Both the position numbers and the translations under genes were made by a program. Shown piece after piece: positions 51,703 through 61,403 of a stretch of DNA of 64,000 nucleotides. This DNA comes from JASGJS01 sp047601185 (GTDB lineage: Bacteria > Pseudomonadota > Gammaproteobacteria > JAURND01). Location of the stretch: the NCBI GenBank assembly GCA_047601185.1, contig JASGJS010000001.1, forward strand, positions 1,550,001 through 1,614,000, read 5' to 3'. Below the pieces are notes generated by a model that worked only from the letters and a program-made list of their open reading frames with translations, was not told the DNA's origin and did no database searches. How positions within the stretch are numbered: position 1 is the first letter of the stretch; the number at the start of each line of letters is the position of its first letter.

Positions 51703-53421
51703 TTACCGCCACACATTCGTCTTAACCAAATCAATCACCTTATCCCCTTGCCCATCGATAACGGCTTTTATCATAAATAGACTAAAGCCCACCACTTGTT
51801 CAGCAGAAATGCTAGGAGGGATAATCAATTCCGTGCGGTTGACGGCGACATCGATTAACGCTGGGCCTTTATGCGCAAAAGCACGTTTTAAATCGTCATA
51901 GAGGGTATCGGAATCTTCAATACGAATACCTAAAATACCGAGTGCTTCAGCCATTTTGGCAAAATTAGGATTTTTGAGTTCGGTGCTATAGCTCAACATC
52001 CCGCCCGCGATCATTTCCATTTCGACAAAACCTAAACTGCTATTATTAAAAATAATAATTTTTACGGGGAGTTGTTCTTGAATTAAAGTGAGAATGTCGC
52101 CCATTAACATGGCAAAGCCGCCATCTCCACACATGGCGATGGCTTGTCGATTGGGGAAGGCGGCTTGAACGCCGATGGCTTGTGAAAAAGCATTGGCCAT
52201 GGATCCATGGTTAAAAGAGCCTAATAATCGTCGTTTGCCATTCATTTTTAAGTAACGTGCTGCCCATACGGTGGGTGTTCCGACATCACAGGAAAATACT
52301 GCATCGTCACTGGCTAGTTCGCTAATGGCTTTCGCTAAATATTGGGGATGAATGAATTTTCTGCCGGGCGTGCCAGTGGCCAAATGATCGAGATTATGAC
52401 GCACTTTTTGATAATGTTCGGTGGCGATCTTGAGATGTTCCGTATAGGAATTTTTCTTGAGTAACGGCAGTAACACGCGAAGAGTTTCTTTTACATCTCC
52501 CACCACGCCCAAGTCTATTGGCGTGCGCAACCCTAATCGTTCACCACAAATATCCACTTGGATGATGCGCGCATTTTTGGGATAAAATTGTCGATAAGGG
52601 AAATTGGTGCCTAACAGTAATAAAGTTTCACAAGATTCCATCGCATAATAACCGGATGCGAAGCCAATTAAGCCGGTCATCCCGACGTCATAAGGGTTGT
52701 CATATTCGACAAATTGCTTACCTCTGAGCGCATGCACCATCGGTGCCTGTAGAGTTTCGCATAAAGATAACAATTCCGCGCGGGCGCCAGCACAGCCACT
52801 GCCACACATCACAGTGATTTTTTGAGAGGTATTCAAAATATCGGCCACTTTTTTTAATTCATCTGGATTGGGGGTCACGATAGGGTGCGTAATTTGGGGG
52901 GCAGAAATCTTGGTATATACGGCTTTTTTTAGTGCGATATCGCCTGAAATGACCAAAACAGCCACGCCACGCTTACTCACTGCAGCTTGGATAGCCAGGT
53001 TCAATAACCGAGGCATTTGTTCGGGGGATAAGACCGTTTCGCAGAAATGACTGCAGTCTTTAAATAATTCATGGGGCTGGGTTTCTTGGTAATAGCGGCC
53101 CCCTATTTCTTCTGTCGGAATGTGTGCGGCAATGGCGAGCACGGGAGCGCCACTGCGATGGCAGTCATAAAGACCATTAATGAGATGCATATTGCCAGGG
53201 CCGCAGCTGCCTGCACAGACGGTGAGTTGCCCGGTGAGTTGCGCTTCAGCGCCTGCCGCGAATGCCCCGGCTTCTTCATGACGCACATGCACCCAGTCAA
53301 TTTTCTTTTGATGAATCAGCGCTTGTGTAATACCATTTAAGGAGTCACCGACAATGCCATAAATACGCTGAACGCCTGCGGCAACTAAAGTATCGACAAA
53401 AACTTCTGCGACGGTGGTCAT
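51703..53421 (-). CDS. poxB: Pyruvate dehydrogenase (quinone)/pyruvate oxidase PoxB
   Basis: ThDP/FAD enzyme that decarboxylates pyruvate to acetate and feeds electrons to quinone at the membrane. At 572 aa it equals E. coli PoxB in length. The ThDP-activating Glu50 is in VRHEEAGAFAAG, the ThDP/Mg motif is GDGGFAMLMGD...NNSSLGF, and the C-terminal GQGDKVIDLVKTN matches the membrane-binding tail of E. coli. It starts 12 bases from the divergent membrane protein frame. Depends on thiamine made by the thi cluster in the window. Confidence 0.92.
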   Translation of the reverse strand: MTTVAEVFVDTLVAAGVQRIYGIVGDSLNGITQALIHQKKIDWVHVRHEEAGAFAAGAEAQLTGQLTVCAGSCGPGNMHLINGLYDCHRSGAPVLAIAAHIPTEEIGGRYYQETQPHELFKDCSHFCETVLSPEQMPRLLNLAIQAAVSKRGVAVLVISGDIALKKAVYTKISAPQITHPIVTPNPDELKKVADILNTSQKITVMCGSGCAGARAELLSLCETLQAPMVHALRGKQFVEYDNPYDVGMTGLIGFASGYYAMESCETLLLLGTNFPYRQFYPKNARIIQVDICGERLGLRTPIDLGVVGDVKETLRVLLPLLKKNSYTEHLKIATEHYQKVRHNLDHLATGTPGRKFIHPQYLAKAISELASDDAVFSCDVGTPTVWAARYLKMNGKRRLLGSFNHGSMANAFSQAIGVQAAFPNRQAIAMCGDGGFAMLMGDILTLIQEQLPVKIIIFNNSSLGFVEMEMIAGGMLSYSTELKNPNFAKMAEALGILGIRIEDSDTLYDDLKRAFAHKGPALIDVAVNRTELIIPPSISAEQVVGFSLFMIKAVIDGQGDKVIDLVKTNVWR

Positions 53422-53433
53422 AAACGCCTCCTA

Positions 53434-54612
53434 ATGGTGAGCAAAATGCCTTTTTGTGAGGATACACTAGCGTCTAACCTTCAGTCAATGTTAACATCCA
53501 TGGGTACTGAACAGCTTCTCAAAGTTTATATGAACTATCTGACATTTTTAAAACATTATTATATTGATAATGTCGACCCGGAAAGGTCCATTGCTAAATT
53601 GTCATTCCGCACTGCCTTAGCCTGTGCTATCTGCATTGTGCTATTTCAATGGTTAGGACAAGGTTATTTAAGTGCGTGGGCGGGGTTTGCGGCTTTTTCA
53701 TTCGTACAAAATGATACGCAAGAATATCTATCGACGCGCATTTATTTCTTAATAGGCATTATTGTAGCTTTTACCGCTTTAGTTTATTTAGGCATTACGC
53801 TTCGATCTCTCAATGTTTGGTTGTTTATGAGCAGTGTGCCGCTTATTCTATTTCTCTGCGCTTATCAGTCTTGCCTGGGTTTTAGCTTTTTTAATGCAGG
53901 TACGTGGGCCATGTTCACGTATGTTATGGCGGGGAGCAACCTCACCCATCACGTCGAAGCGTCTGTGCTGGCTAAAACTTTTTTAATCTGTGGAATCATT
54001 TGTTTACTGATTTGTTTTTTTATTTACCCCGATGTCCAAAAACAAAAAGTCACTCACAGTCATGAGCGGGTTTTAAATAAATTATTATTTGCGCTGCGTT
54101 ATTTTCAAAGCCATGTTTGTCAGACTAAAAAACTTAAAATGCTCAATCACCAACTCGACAAACTCCTGACATTACAAGAAAAAAACTTGGTGACTTACTT
54201 AAAGATGCATAAAGCTTCCAATCCAGACTACCAACAAACGGTGCTCAATCTTGGAAAAACACTGTATCAAATCTGTGCCATGGTCAAGAGCATTTTTCAA
54301 TTCCATAAGCATCTTCCGGCCAACGTCAACCTCTACCAAGACACTTCTTTAACGACCGCGCTTTGCCAGGTTGTGCAAGATTTAGAACATCAATTTAAAA
54401 CCCACCACCCACCAAATTTCCAAGCCACCAGAAAAATATTCGAGATGTATCGTGATCAGGTCACTCTCTTACGTCAAACCTTATTACAAACACCCGGCGC
54501 AAATTTAGGGATATTTCTTGAGTATTCTCGCTATCTCTATCATCATTTCCAACTTCTGGATCTATTGGAAGAAGCCAGTGGTTATATCACTCAGCTGGAA
54601 GGCAACATATGA
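53434..54612 (+). CDS. FUSC-type inner membrane protein, first half
   Basis: Membrane protein of the FUSC/aromatic-acid-exporter superfamily, 392 aa as annotated from ATG 53434. That start has no ribosome site and would leave only 12 bases to poxB; a later ATG at 53488 or 53500 is more likely, giving about 370 aa. Five to six hydrophobic segments (about 55-205) are followed by a soluble helical domain. Overlaps the next gene by four bases. Confidence 0.75.
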   Translation: MVSKMPFCEDTLASNLQSMLTSMGTEQLLKVYMNYLTFLKHYYIDNVDPERSIAKLSFRTALACAICIVLFQWLGQGYLSAWAGFAAFSFVQNDTQEYLSTRIYFLIGIIVAFTALVYLGITLRSLNVWLFMSSVPLILFLCAYQSCLGFSFFNAGTWAMFTYVMAGSNLTHHVEASVLAKTFLICGIICLLICFFIYPDVQKQKVTHSHERVLNKLLFALRYFQSHVCQTKKLKMLNHQLDKLLTLQEKNLVTYLKMHKASNPDYQQTVLNLGKTLYQICAMVKSIFQFHKHLPANVNLYQDTSLTTALCQVVQDLEHQFKTHHPPNFQATRKIFEMYRDQVTLLRQTLLQTPGANLGIFLEYSRYLYHHFQLLDLLEEASGYITQLEGNI

Positions 54613-55652
54613 AGATAGCAATGAGCCTATTAAGAAGGAATCTTACCCTACAATCGGAATATTTTCGCTATGCGTTACGATTAATGATCAGTAGTTCAAT
54701 CACAGTGTTACTGTATGAATTGCTGCAACTTAAAAATGGTTATTGGGCAGCTTTTAGTGTGATCGCTTGTGTATGGCCCACGGTAGGAAATTCCTTACAA
54801 CGCAGTCGGCAACGCATTGTCGGCACCTTTATGGGTATGTGTCTGGCCATTATCATTGCGCATAGCTTTGGTTACAGCCAAATTGCGATCGATATTTTAT
54901 TGCCTATTTTTATTTTTCTCACATTTTATCTAAAACCATTTAATTATGGATTTTTTGTTTTATTTACCACCGTGATCACCGTATTATTTATTTGCTTAAT
55001 GGTGCCAGGCGATTGGCAAATGGCAATTACTCGCCTTATCATGACGCTATTCGGCACACTCATTGCTTTGATTGCAACACGTTTTATTTTACCCTCACGC
55101 ACCAGCCAAACCTTGCCCTGTAAATTTTCAACGGTTAAAAATAGTATTAGAGAATATTATACTTTATTGTGTCAAAGTTATTTAAACCCTAAAAATGCGA
55201 GTTTTCATGCGGAACAAACGCAAGTCTTTAATGGACTACAAGCTGCATTTGAAGCTTTGAAAGAAAGTCAACAAGAGTATTTTATTTTCTCTAAACATTG
55301 CACGGCACAAGCCAAGCTGTATGCTCTTTTAGAGGTTTTTTATCAGCGACTATTGATTCTGGAAATCCATTTGCCGCAATGTATCACCCAACCTGAATTA
55401 AAGCCGATTGCAGATGAACTGAGAGCGATAATGATCACCATTCTTTCGCTGTTTGACCATTTCACTTCTGCTGAAGCCATTGCCATTCGCAATCAGCTGA
55501 TGGGTTTACTGAAAAAAATCAAAGCACACCGTATAGAAGCGGCGAAAAATTTGGCGATTGCCAGCGCCAGTTTAAAAGAGCCTATTCAACTCACCAGTTT
55601 TGTTGAAAATTTAATTGTGTTCGTTTCTTTATTTAAGCGATTGACCCCATAG
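54609..55652 (+). CDS. FUSC-type inner membrane protein, second half
   Basis: 347 aa. Its membrane part begins YFRYALRLMISSSITVLLYE and contains NGYWAAFSVIACVWPTVGNSLQRSRQRIVG, the FUSC_2 pattern seen in the C-terminal half of YccS/YhfK, but I note it in pieces: GYWAAFSVIACVWP and RSRQRIVGTFMG. About five to six helices and a soluble C-terminal domain. Together with the coupled upstream gene it looks like a YccS-like exporter divided into two polypeptides, possibly exporting aromatic or small acidic compounds. Confidence 0.8.
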   Translation: MKIAMSLLRRNLTLQSEYFRYALRLMISSSITVLLYELLQLKNGYWAAFSVIACVWPTVGNSLQRSRQRIVGTFMGMCLAIIIAHSFGYSQIAIDILLPIFIFLTFYLKPFNYGFFVLFTTVITVLFICLMVPGDWQMAITRLIMTLFGTLIALIATRFILPSRTSQTLPCKFSTVKNSIREYYTLLCQSYLNPKNASFHAEQTQVFNGLQAAFEALKESQQEYFIFSKHCTAQAKLYALLEVFYQRLLILEIHLPQCITQPELKPIADELRAIMITILSLFDHFTSAEAIAIRNQLMGLLKKIKAHRIEAAKNLAIASASLKEPIQLTSFVENLIVFVSLFKRLTP

Positions 55653-55661
55653 GAAAATGCT

Positions 55662-56720
55662 ATGTCTTCTGAATCAAAAGCCAGACCATTTGACGCAAAA
55701 AAGACGCTTCAAACTTTTATCAGAATGTTAAAAGATACTACACGACCTAAAGACTATGCATACAAATGGCTTAAAAATTTAGGTCCAACCAAAGCCAAAA
55801 AGGTATTATCAGTTGAACTGGATGGCAGCAACGAAAGTTTTTTATTGAAACATGTAAAAACTTATCCTCTACAACAAATTAAACTCTTGTTTAAAGATTT
55901 TTTATCCAATTATTTTAAGATTTGCACAAATCAAGAATTAGGAAAAATACTTCAATATGCTTTAATAAATTCTGGCAAAGCCGGGGAAGATGTTGAATGC
56001 AGTGAAAAATTTAAATGGTTTATTGAAGAATGTCTACGACTGAGAGATTTTGGCGGACAAACACTGTGCGCGATTATTCCGAAGTACATTTGTTTTGAAG
56101 AATTAAAATTTATGGGGGATGTGCCACGACAAGCTGCCATAAATGCGATTTTTTATGCCACGTGGTACTTTGACGAACTCGACATTAAAGAATGTCTTGA
56201 GAGAGCCGCTATGGCCTGCTATCCTCCCGAACCTATACATTCAGCAATACCCTCAAATCTCACTCTACCTGGAGACATAAAAGAAACCGTCTTCAGCAGT
56301 ACTCCGCTTCCAGTATCCATTCATAGCTTAGAACAAGAGCGCATCTTATTAGCAAAAGCACAACAAGAAAGTGCACAACTATTGGAAATAGCTCAGGTGC
56401 AAAAAAATATATTTTTGCTTGAAATATTTAAACAATCTTTTTTAACCTCTCCACTTTCCAGCGGCATGTTCACCCCTTTGTTTACTTCACCCTTCGGGCC
56501 TAGAATGCCCATGCCTACACTTACGCCACCCGTTATACCACCCCAAAATACTCAAACGTATCCTTTACCTTTTTTTACCCCTCCTCGCCCGTTTACTCCT
56601 CTCCCACTGCCTCCAGCTATCCCCTTAACACCTACGACAAGAATTTCAACGGACACAAAAGAAACCAAAAAACGCAAAGCTACCATTCCGGAAGTAATAA
56701 ACAAACATTTTAAGCCATAA
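55662..56720 (+). CDS. Unknown protein with proline-rich C-terminus
   Basis: I do not recognise this 352 aa protein. The N-terminal 185 residues look soluble and helical (CSEKFKWFIEECLRLRDFGG). A coiled stretch (SLEQERILLAKAQQESAQLL, about 225-255) leads into a long Pro/Thr/Phe-rich region (about 265-330), and then a basic patch TKKRKATIPEV. No signal peptide. It follows the FUSC genes by nine bases and precedes sbcB by 14, so it may be transcribed with them, but its composition is unlike theirs. The basic patch and proline-rich region suggest a secreted or host-directed protein; this is inference. Confidence 0.7.
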   Translation: MSSESKARPFDAKKTLQTFIRMLKDTTRPKDYAYKWLKNLGPTKAKKVLSVELDGSNESFLLKHVKTYPLQQIKLLFKDFLSNYFKICTNQELGKILQYALINSGKAGEDVECSEKFKWFIEECLRLRDFGGQTLCAIIPKYICFEELKFMGDVPRQAAINAIFYATWYFDELDIKECLERAAMACYPPEPIHSAIPSNLTLPGDIKETVFSSTPLPVSIHSLEQERILLAKAQQESAQLLEIAQVQKNIFLLEIFKQSFLTSPLSSGMFTPLFTSPFGPRMPMPTLTPPVIPPQNTQTYPLPFFTPPRPFTPLPLPPAIPLTPTTRISTDTKETKKRKATIPEVINKHFKP

Positions 56721-56734
56721 GAAATTAAACAATC

Positions 56735-58165
56735 ATGCCAAAAACCTATCTTTTCTATGACATCGAAACTACCGGAATTAATCCGTGTTTTGATCAAATT
56801 TTACAGTTCGCCGCCATTCGAACCGATACTGAATTGAATGAATTAGAGCGCTATAGTATTGATATTAAACTCAACTGCGATGGTGTGCCCGATCCTGATG
56901 CGCTGTTGGTTCACCAAATTCCGATACACATTCAGCAACAAGGTCACAGTGAATGGGAGGCAATTCGCGAAATTTATCGCCTAGTGAATACCCCTGGCAC
57001 GCAAAGTGGGGGTTACAATACCTTACAATTCGATGATGAGTTTTTGCGATTTGGATTTTACCGCAATTTATTACCGCCCTATCAACATCAGTGGGCAAAT
57101 CAATGTGGTCGATTTGATCTTTTTCCGATGACGATGTTGTTTTTTTTATACAAAAATAACTGCATACAATGGCCGTGGTTAGAAGATCGGGTTAGCCTTA
57201 AATTAGAACATCTGAGTACGCATAATCAATTGGCGACAGGCATTGCACATAATGCACTCGTCGACGTAGAAGCCACTTTAGCATTGGCGCGTCGATTTTT
57301 TTCTGAGCGGCAAATGTTTGATTATGCTTTGGGATATTTTGATAAGATCGTAGATAAAACCCGCATACAGCAATTGAATGCGACAAAATCTTTATTGGAT
57401 CACTATCCGGTTGGATTAATGATTGGTCAAACTGGCGCTCAAAATCACTTTCAATTGCCAGTGTTGGGGCTTGGGTCTCATCAAATCTATAAAAATCAAA
57501 GCTTATGGCTACGTTTAGATCAACCTGAATTACAGCAAGCACGGTTGGATAATCTGCCTGAGCATACTTGGGTCATCCGCAAAAAAATCGGTGAAAATGG
57601 CTGGTTATTGCCATTTGTGAGTCGATTTACTCAGCACCTTACCATAGAACGAATGACCATTATGGAAGAAAATCTTAAATGGTTAACGTCCAATAAAAAT
57701 ATTTTACATGCTATCGTACACTATTATCAAACGTATACGTATCCGATTGTGCCAGAAGCAGATGTTGAATCAACCTTGTATCAAAACGGATTTTTATCGG
57801 ATGCAGAGCAAGCTTTATGTCAACAGTTTCATGCAGCTTCTTTATCTCAAAAGCTATCATTGACTCGAATTATGCCACCGACTTTGCAGCAACTGGCCAG
57901 TCGTATTATCGGTAGGCATTTTCCAGAGGCGTTGACAGGTGAGTTATTAGTGGATTTTCAAAATTATCAAAAAGCTATTCATCCTACTGAGGGTCAACCT
58001 CCATTAATCGATTATCGTCGCAGACAGCGGTTGACGCCGGTGTTGGCGTTGGAAAAAATTCAAACATTATTGCATGATTCTGAAATAACGCGTGAGAAGA
58101 AGGTTTTATTGGAGGATTTGCAAGTCTATTTTGAAAAGCAGTTTGATTTACCGCACTACGTGTAA
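56735..58165 (+). CDS. sbcB: Exonuclease I (SbcB)
   Basis: Degrades single-stranded DNA 3' to 5', suppressing unwanted recombination. DnaQ-fold DEDD nuclease: Asp9 and Glu11 in FYDIETTG, QFDDEFLRFGFYRNL, and HNALVDVEATLALARR. The central SH3-like and C-terminal helical domains follow. At 476 aa it matches E. coli (475). The last codons HYV-stop overlap the start of a family B repeat arm. Confidence 0.94.
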   Translation: MPKTYLFYDIETTGINPCFDQILQFAAIRTDTELNELERYSIDIKLNCDGVPDPDALLVHQIPIHIQQQGHSEWEAIREIYRLVNTPGTQSGGYNTLQFDDEFLRFGFYRNLLPPYQHQWANQCGRFDLFPMTMLFFLYKNNCIQWPWLEDRVSLKLEHLSTHNQLATGIAHNALVDVEATLALARRFFSERQMFDYALGYFDKIVDKTRIQQLNATKSLLDHYPVGLMIGQTGAQNHFQLPVLGLGSHQIYKNQSLWLRLDQPELQQARLDNLPEHTWVIRKKIGENGWLLPFVSRFTQHLTIERMTIMEENLKWLTSNKNILHAIVHYYQTYTYPIVPEADVESTLYQNGFLSDAEQALCQQFHAASLSQKLSLTRIMPPTLQQLASRIIGRHFPEALTGELLVDFQNYQKAIHPTEGQPPLIDYRRRQRLTPVLALEKIQTLLHDSEITREKKVLLEDLQVYFEKQFDLPHYV

Positions 58166-58218
58166 ATTGAGTAGTAAATCCATGAGATCCCGCTAACAAG
58201 CAGGCGGGACGTCGAGGT
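58153..58218. repeat. Family B repeat arm at the sbcB end
   Basis: Begins CACTACGTGTAAATTGAGTA and ends in GATCCCGCTAACAAGCAGGC and GGGACGTCGAGG. It aligns over its length with the left arm of the complete family B element at 27571, where the matching bases read CACTGCGTGTAGAATT. The sbcB stop TAA lies in that conserved outer part. Confidence 0.8.
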
Positions 58219-58227
58219 TGCAAATTA

Positions 58228-58278
58228 CAAACACTAACTTGATGCCAAACACGAGGTCCGACATCAAGTTAGAGTTTG
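58228..58278 (-). terminator. Hairpin downstream of the small secreted protein gene
   Basis: CAAACACTAACTTGATG (58228-58244) pairs with CATCAAGTTAGAGTTTG (58262-58278), 17 bases with one mismatch and a 17-base loop, ten bases past the stop of the minus-strand gene. Confidence 0.6.
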
Positions 58279-58287
58279 GTTTAACGA

Positions 58288-58614
58288 TTAGCTTGGTATT
58301 ACACCAGATTGGCTAATGACGTGGCTACCATCACAGTTGGTGAAAGAGCTACCATCTGAGTAATAGCACATACCATGTTCATCACAGTATAATAAAGTTC
58401 TTGCTGCACCAGCTGCCCAACCATAGTTTCCTGTATAACCATAGTTCCCTGTGTAACCATAGTTTCCACATCCAGTGGAGCAACCTGTATGGTAATAGCT
58501 ATAAGGCATATAATTGTTACCACAAGTGCTACAGCCATAGCCGTAACCGTGAGCAAAACCAGATAAAACGGTGGCTAATAAACAAGCGCCCAACACATAT
58601 TTGACTTTTAACAT
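58288..58614 (-). CDS. Small secreted Gly/Tyr/Cys-rich protein
   Basis: A 108 aa protein, unrecognised. A clear signal peptide (MLKVKYVLGACLLATVLSGFAHG) precedes a mature part rich in Gly, Tyr, Asn and Cys. It has the units GNYGYT-GNYGYT-GNYG and about eight cysteines, including CSTCG and CSTGCG pairs, suggesting a disulfide-linked or metal-binding surface protein. Located alone between sbcB and acnA, with its own hairpin terminator. Confidence 0.78.
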   Translation of the reverse strand: MLKVKYVLGACLLATVLSGFAHGYGYGCSTCGNNYMPYSYYHTGCSTGCGNYGYTGNYGYTGNYGWAAGAARTLLYCDEHGMCYYSDGSSFTNCDGSHVISQSGVIPS

Positions 58615-58720
58615 TTTCTTCTCCTTAATCTAAGCTAAAATACTTCATCCTTTGATTTTCTTAAGGATTTCCTATACCTGAGTTAACTATAGTCTATGTG
58701 CTGGGTTTTTCCCTAAAGGC

Positions 58721-61393
58721 CTATTTTTTACTGACAATCCCTCGCAAAACATACTGCAAGATGCCGCCATGTTTGTAATACGCCACTTCATTTACCGTGC
58801 TGAGGGCGCAGATTAAGGCGGTTTCTACCTGTTCTCCGTTGGAACGGGTAAAAAAGGCTTTGACCTTCATATTCGGCTTTAGGTTCTCACTCAAGCCTAA
58901 AATATCGACCTTTTCTGAGCCGTCCAGTTGCAGGGTATGGCGATTGACGCCATGCGGAAATTCTAAAGGTAATACACCCATCCCGATTAAATTAGAGCGA
59001 TGAATGCGCTCGAAGCTCTCAGCAATAATTGCCATAACGCCCAAGAGTTTAGAGCCTTTGGCAGCCCAGTCTCGAGAAGAGCCTGTGCCATATTCAGCAC
59101 CCGCAATCACTACCAAGGGGGTGTTTTCCGCCTTATACCGCATGGCTGCATCATAAATAGACAGCACTTCGCCTGTCGGAATATGCTTGGTAAACCCGCC
59201 TTCAACTTCAGGCACCATTTCATTGCGAATGCGTATATTCGCGAAAGTTCCCCTCACCATCACTTCATGATTGCCACGACGCGCGCCGTAAGAATTAAAA
59301 TCTTCTCGGGCCACGCCATGTTCTAGCAAATATTTACCGGCAGGACTGTCCACTTTAATGGATCCTGCGGGCGAGATGTGGTCTGTGGTAATACTATCAC
59401 CTAGCAAGGCTAAAATGTTGGCGCCCTCGATATTTTGCACCGCTTCAGGATGCAGCGTCATCCCTTCAAAAAAAGTGGGATGTTGAATATAGGTGGAATC
59501 ATTGCGCCAGGCATAAGTTTGACCGGTGGGAATTTTCATCGCTTGCCAGTCCTGATTGCCGGTAAAAACATCGGCATATTGTTCTAAAAACATTTTTGCA
59601 TCGACAACATTCACTGCAGCTTGGATTTCTTCGGTGGTAGGCCAAATGTCTTTCAATAAGATGGGTTTACCTGCAGTGTCCTTCCCTAAGGGCTCTTGGG
59701 TGAGATCGATTTGGGTCGTGCCTGCTAATGCATAAGCGACCACCAAAGGCGGAGAAGCTAACCAGTTTGCCTTTACCTGTGGATGAATGCGTCCTTCAAA
59801 ATTACGATTACCCGATAAAACCGCGGAAACGACCAGATCATACTGTTGGACGGTTTGACTGACCGCGTCTGGTAATGGCCCAGAATTACCGATACAGGTG
59901 GTGCACCCATAGCCGACCAAAGAAAATCCTAGTTGGTCTAGATAGGTTTGCAGCCCTGCTTCTGCCAGATACTGTGTCACGACTTGAGAACCAGGCGCTA
60001 AAGAAGTTTTGACCCAAGGTTGAGTTTTCAGCCCCTTTTCGACCGCTTTTTTAGCCAATAATCCTGCTGCCATTAAAATACTGGGATTGGAGGTATTGGT
60101 ACAACTGGTAATCGCTGCAATCACCACATCGCCATGGGTAAGATCAAAATTTTCGCTGGTCTTGAATTTGTCTTGGGCTTCTTCGCCGCGTTTATTGGCG
60201 GTTAATAGTTCTGAGAATACGGCGGGAACTTGGCCTAAAGGCACACGGTCTTGTGGACGTTTAGGTCCGGCTAAGCTCGGCTCTACAGTGGTCAGATCTA
60301 ATTCTAACACCTCTGTGAATACGGGTTCGGGAGTTTGAGTATCATGCCATAAGCCTTGTGTTTTGGCGTAAGCTTCGACTAAGGCCACGGTATGCGCATT
60401 ACGTCCGGTTAAGCGTAAATAATCCAGCGTAATCGCGTCAATGGGAAAGAATCCACAAGTTGCACCATATTCAGGCGCCATATTGGCGATGGTGGCTCGA
60501 TCGGCCAGCGGTAGATCAGCCAATCCCTGTCCAAAATATTCTACAAATTTTCCGACCACCCCTTTTTTGCGCAACATCTGAGTTAAGGTTAAGACTAAGT
60601 CTGTCGCCGTAACACCTTCGCGCAACCTACCCGTGAGCTTAACCCCAATCACCTCTGGGATCACCATAGAAATGGGTTGCCCTAACATGGCGGCTTCTGC
60701 TTCGATGCCCCCGACGCCCCACCCTAATACGCCTAAACCGTTAATCATGGTGGTATGGCTATCAGTCCCGACTAACGTATCGGGAAGGGCGATGGTGCGA
60801 CCATTACGGGTTTCAGTCCAAACGGTTTTCGCCAAATACTCTAAATTCACTTGATGGCAAATCCCGGTGTCAGGTGGAACAACTCGGAAATTACTAAAAG
60901 CCGTTTGCCCCCACCGTAAAAATTCATATCTTTCGTAATTGCGTTGCATTTCCAGCTCAGCGTTACGGTGTACGGCTATTGGGGAATTAAAAGCGTCGAC
61001 TTGGATCGAATGGTCAATGACTAAGTCCACAGCCGATGAGGGATTAATGCGTTCAGGATCACCGCCTAATTTTTGTAACGCATCTCGCATCGCGGCTAAG
61101 TCGACAATCGCCGGCACGCCGGTAAAATCTTGCATTAAGACGCGCGCGGGTCGATAAGCAATCTCATGCTGGGAAGAGCGTTCATTCAACCATTCTGCAA
61201 TGGCATTCATATCGCGGGCTTGTACAGTCTCCTCATCCTCATACCGCAATAAATTTTCCAGTAATATTTTTAAAGTGACGGGTAAGGCTGCAATACCTTT
61301 TAAGTGTGCCTCTGCGGCAGATAGGCTGTAATAATCATATTGCTGCCCTTCAACGACTAAAGTACGAAGCGTATTGAATGAATCTTTTGACAC
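58721..61393 (-). CDS. acnA: Aconitate hydratase A
   Basis: TCA-cycle enzyme isomerising citrate and isocitrate through a [4Fe-4S] cluster. Cluster cysteines are in ITSCTNTSNPSILMAAG and GYGCTTCIGNSGPL. Swivel-domain motif GAEYGTGSSRDWAAKG is present. At 890 aa it is the AcnA/IRP type. The start is ATG 61393, 10 bases after the OsmC gene, so the two are probably co-transcribed. AcnA is the more oxidative-stress-resistant aconitase in E. coli. Confidence 0.95.
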   Translation of the reverse strand: MSKDSFNTLRTLVVEGQQYDYYSLSAAEAHLKGIAALPVTLKILLENLLRYEDEETVQARDMNAIAEWLNERSSQHEIAYRPARVLMQDFTGVPAIVDLAAMRDALQKLGGDPERINPSSAVDLVIDHSIQVDAFNSPIAVHRNAELEMQRNYERYEFLRWGQTAFSNFRVVPPDTGICHQVNLEYLAKTVWTETRNGRTIALPDTLVGTDSHTTMINGLGVLGWGVGGIEAEAAMLGQPISMVIPEVIGVKLTGRLREGVTATDLVLTLTQMLRKKGVVGKFVEYFGQGLADLPLADRATIANMAPEYGATCGFFPIDAITLDYLRLTGRNAHTVALVEAYAKTQGLWHDTQTPEPVFTEVLELDLTTVEPSLAGPKRPQDRVPLGQVPAVFSELLTANKRGEEAQDKFKTSENFDLTHGDVVIAAITSCTNTSNPSILMAAGLLAKKAVEKGLKTQPWVKTSLAPGSQVVTQYLAEAGLQTYLDQLGFSLVGYGCTTCIGNSGPLPDAVSQTVQQYDLVVSAVLSGNRNFEGRIHPQVKANWLASPPLVVAYALAGTTQIDLTQEPLGKDTAGKPILLKDIWPTTEEIQAAVNVVDAKMFLEQYADVFTGNQDWQAMKIPTGQTYAWRNDSTYIQHPTFFEGMTLHPEAVQNIEGANILALLGDSITTDHISPAGSIKVDSPAGKYLLEHGVAREDFNSYGARRGNHEVMVRGTFANIRIRNEMVPEVEGGFTKHIPTGEVLSIYDAAMRYKAENTPLVVIAGAEYGTGSSRDWAAKGSKLLGVMAIIAESFERIHRSNLIGMGVLPLEFPHGVNRHTLQLDGSEKVDILGLSENLKPNMKVKAFFTRSNGEQVETALICALSTVNEVAYYKHGGILQYVLRGIVSKK

Positions 61394-61403
61394 TATCAGT
61401 CTC

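Noticed and set aside
48585..51716. Second attachment site (copy of the tRNA-Thr 3' end)
   Set aside because: No match to the last 20 bases of the tRNA was seen downstream inside the window.
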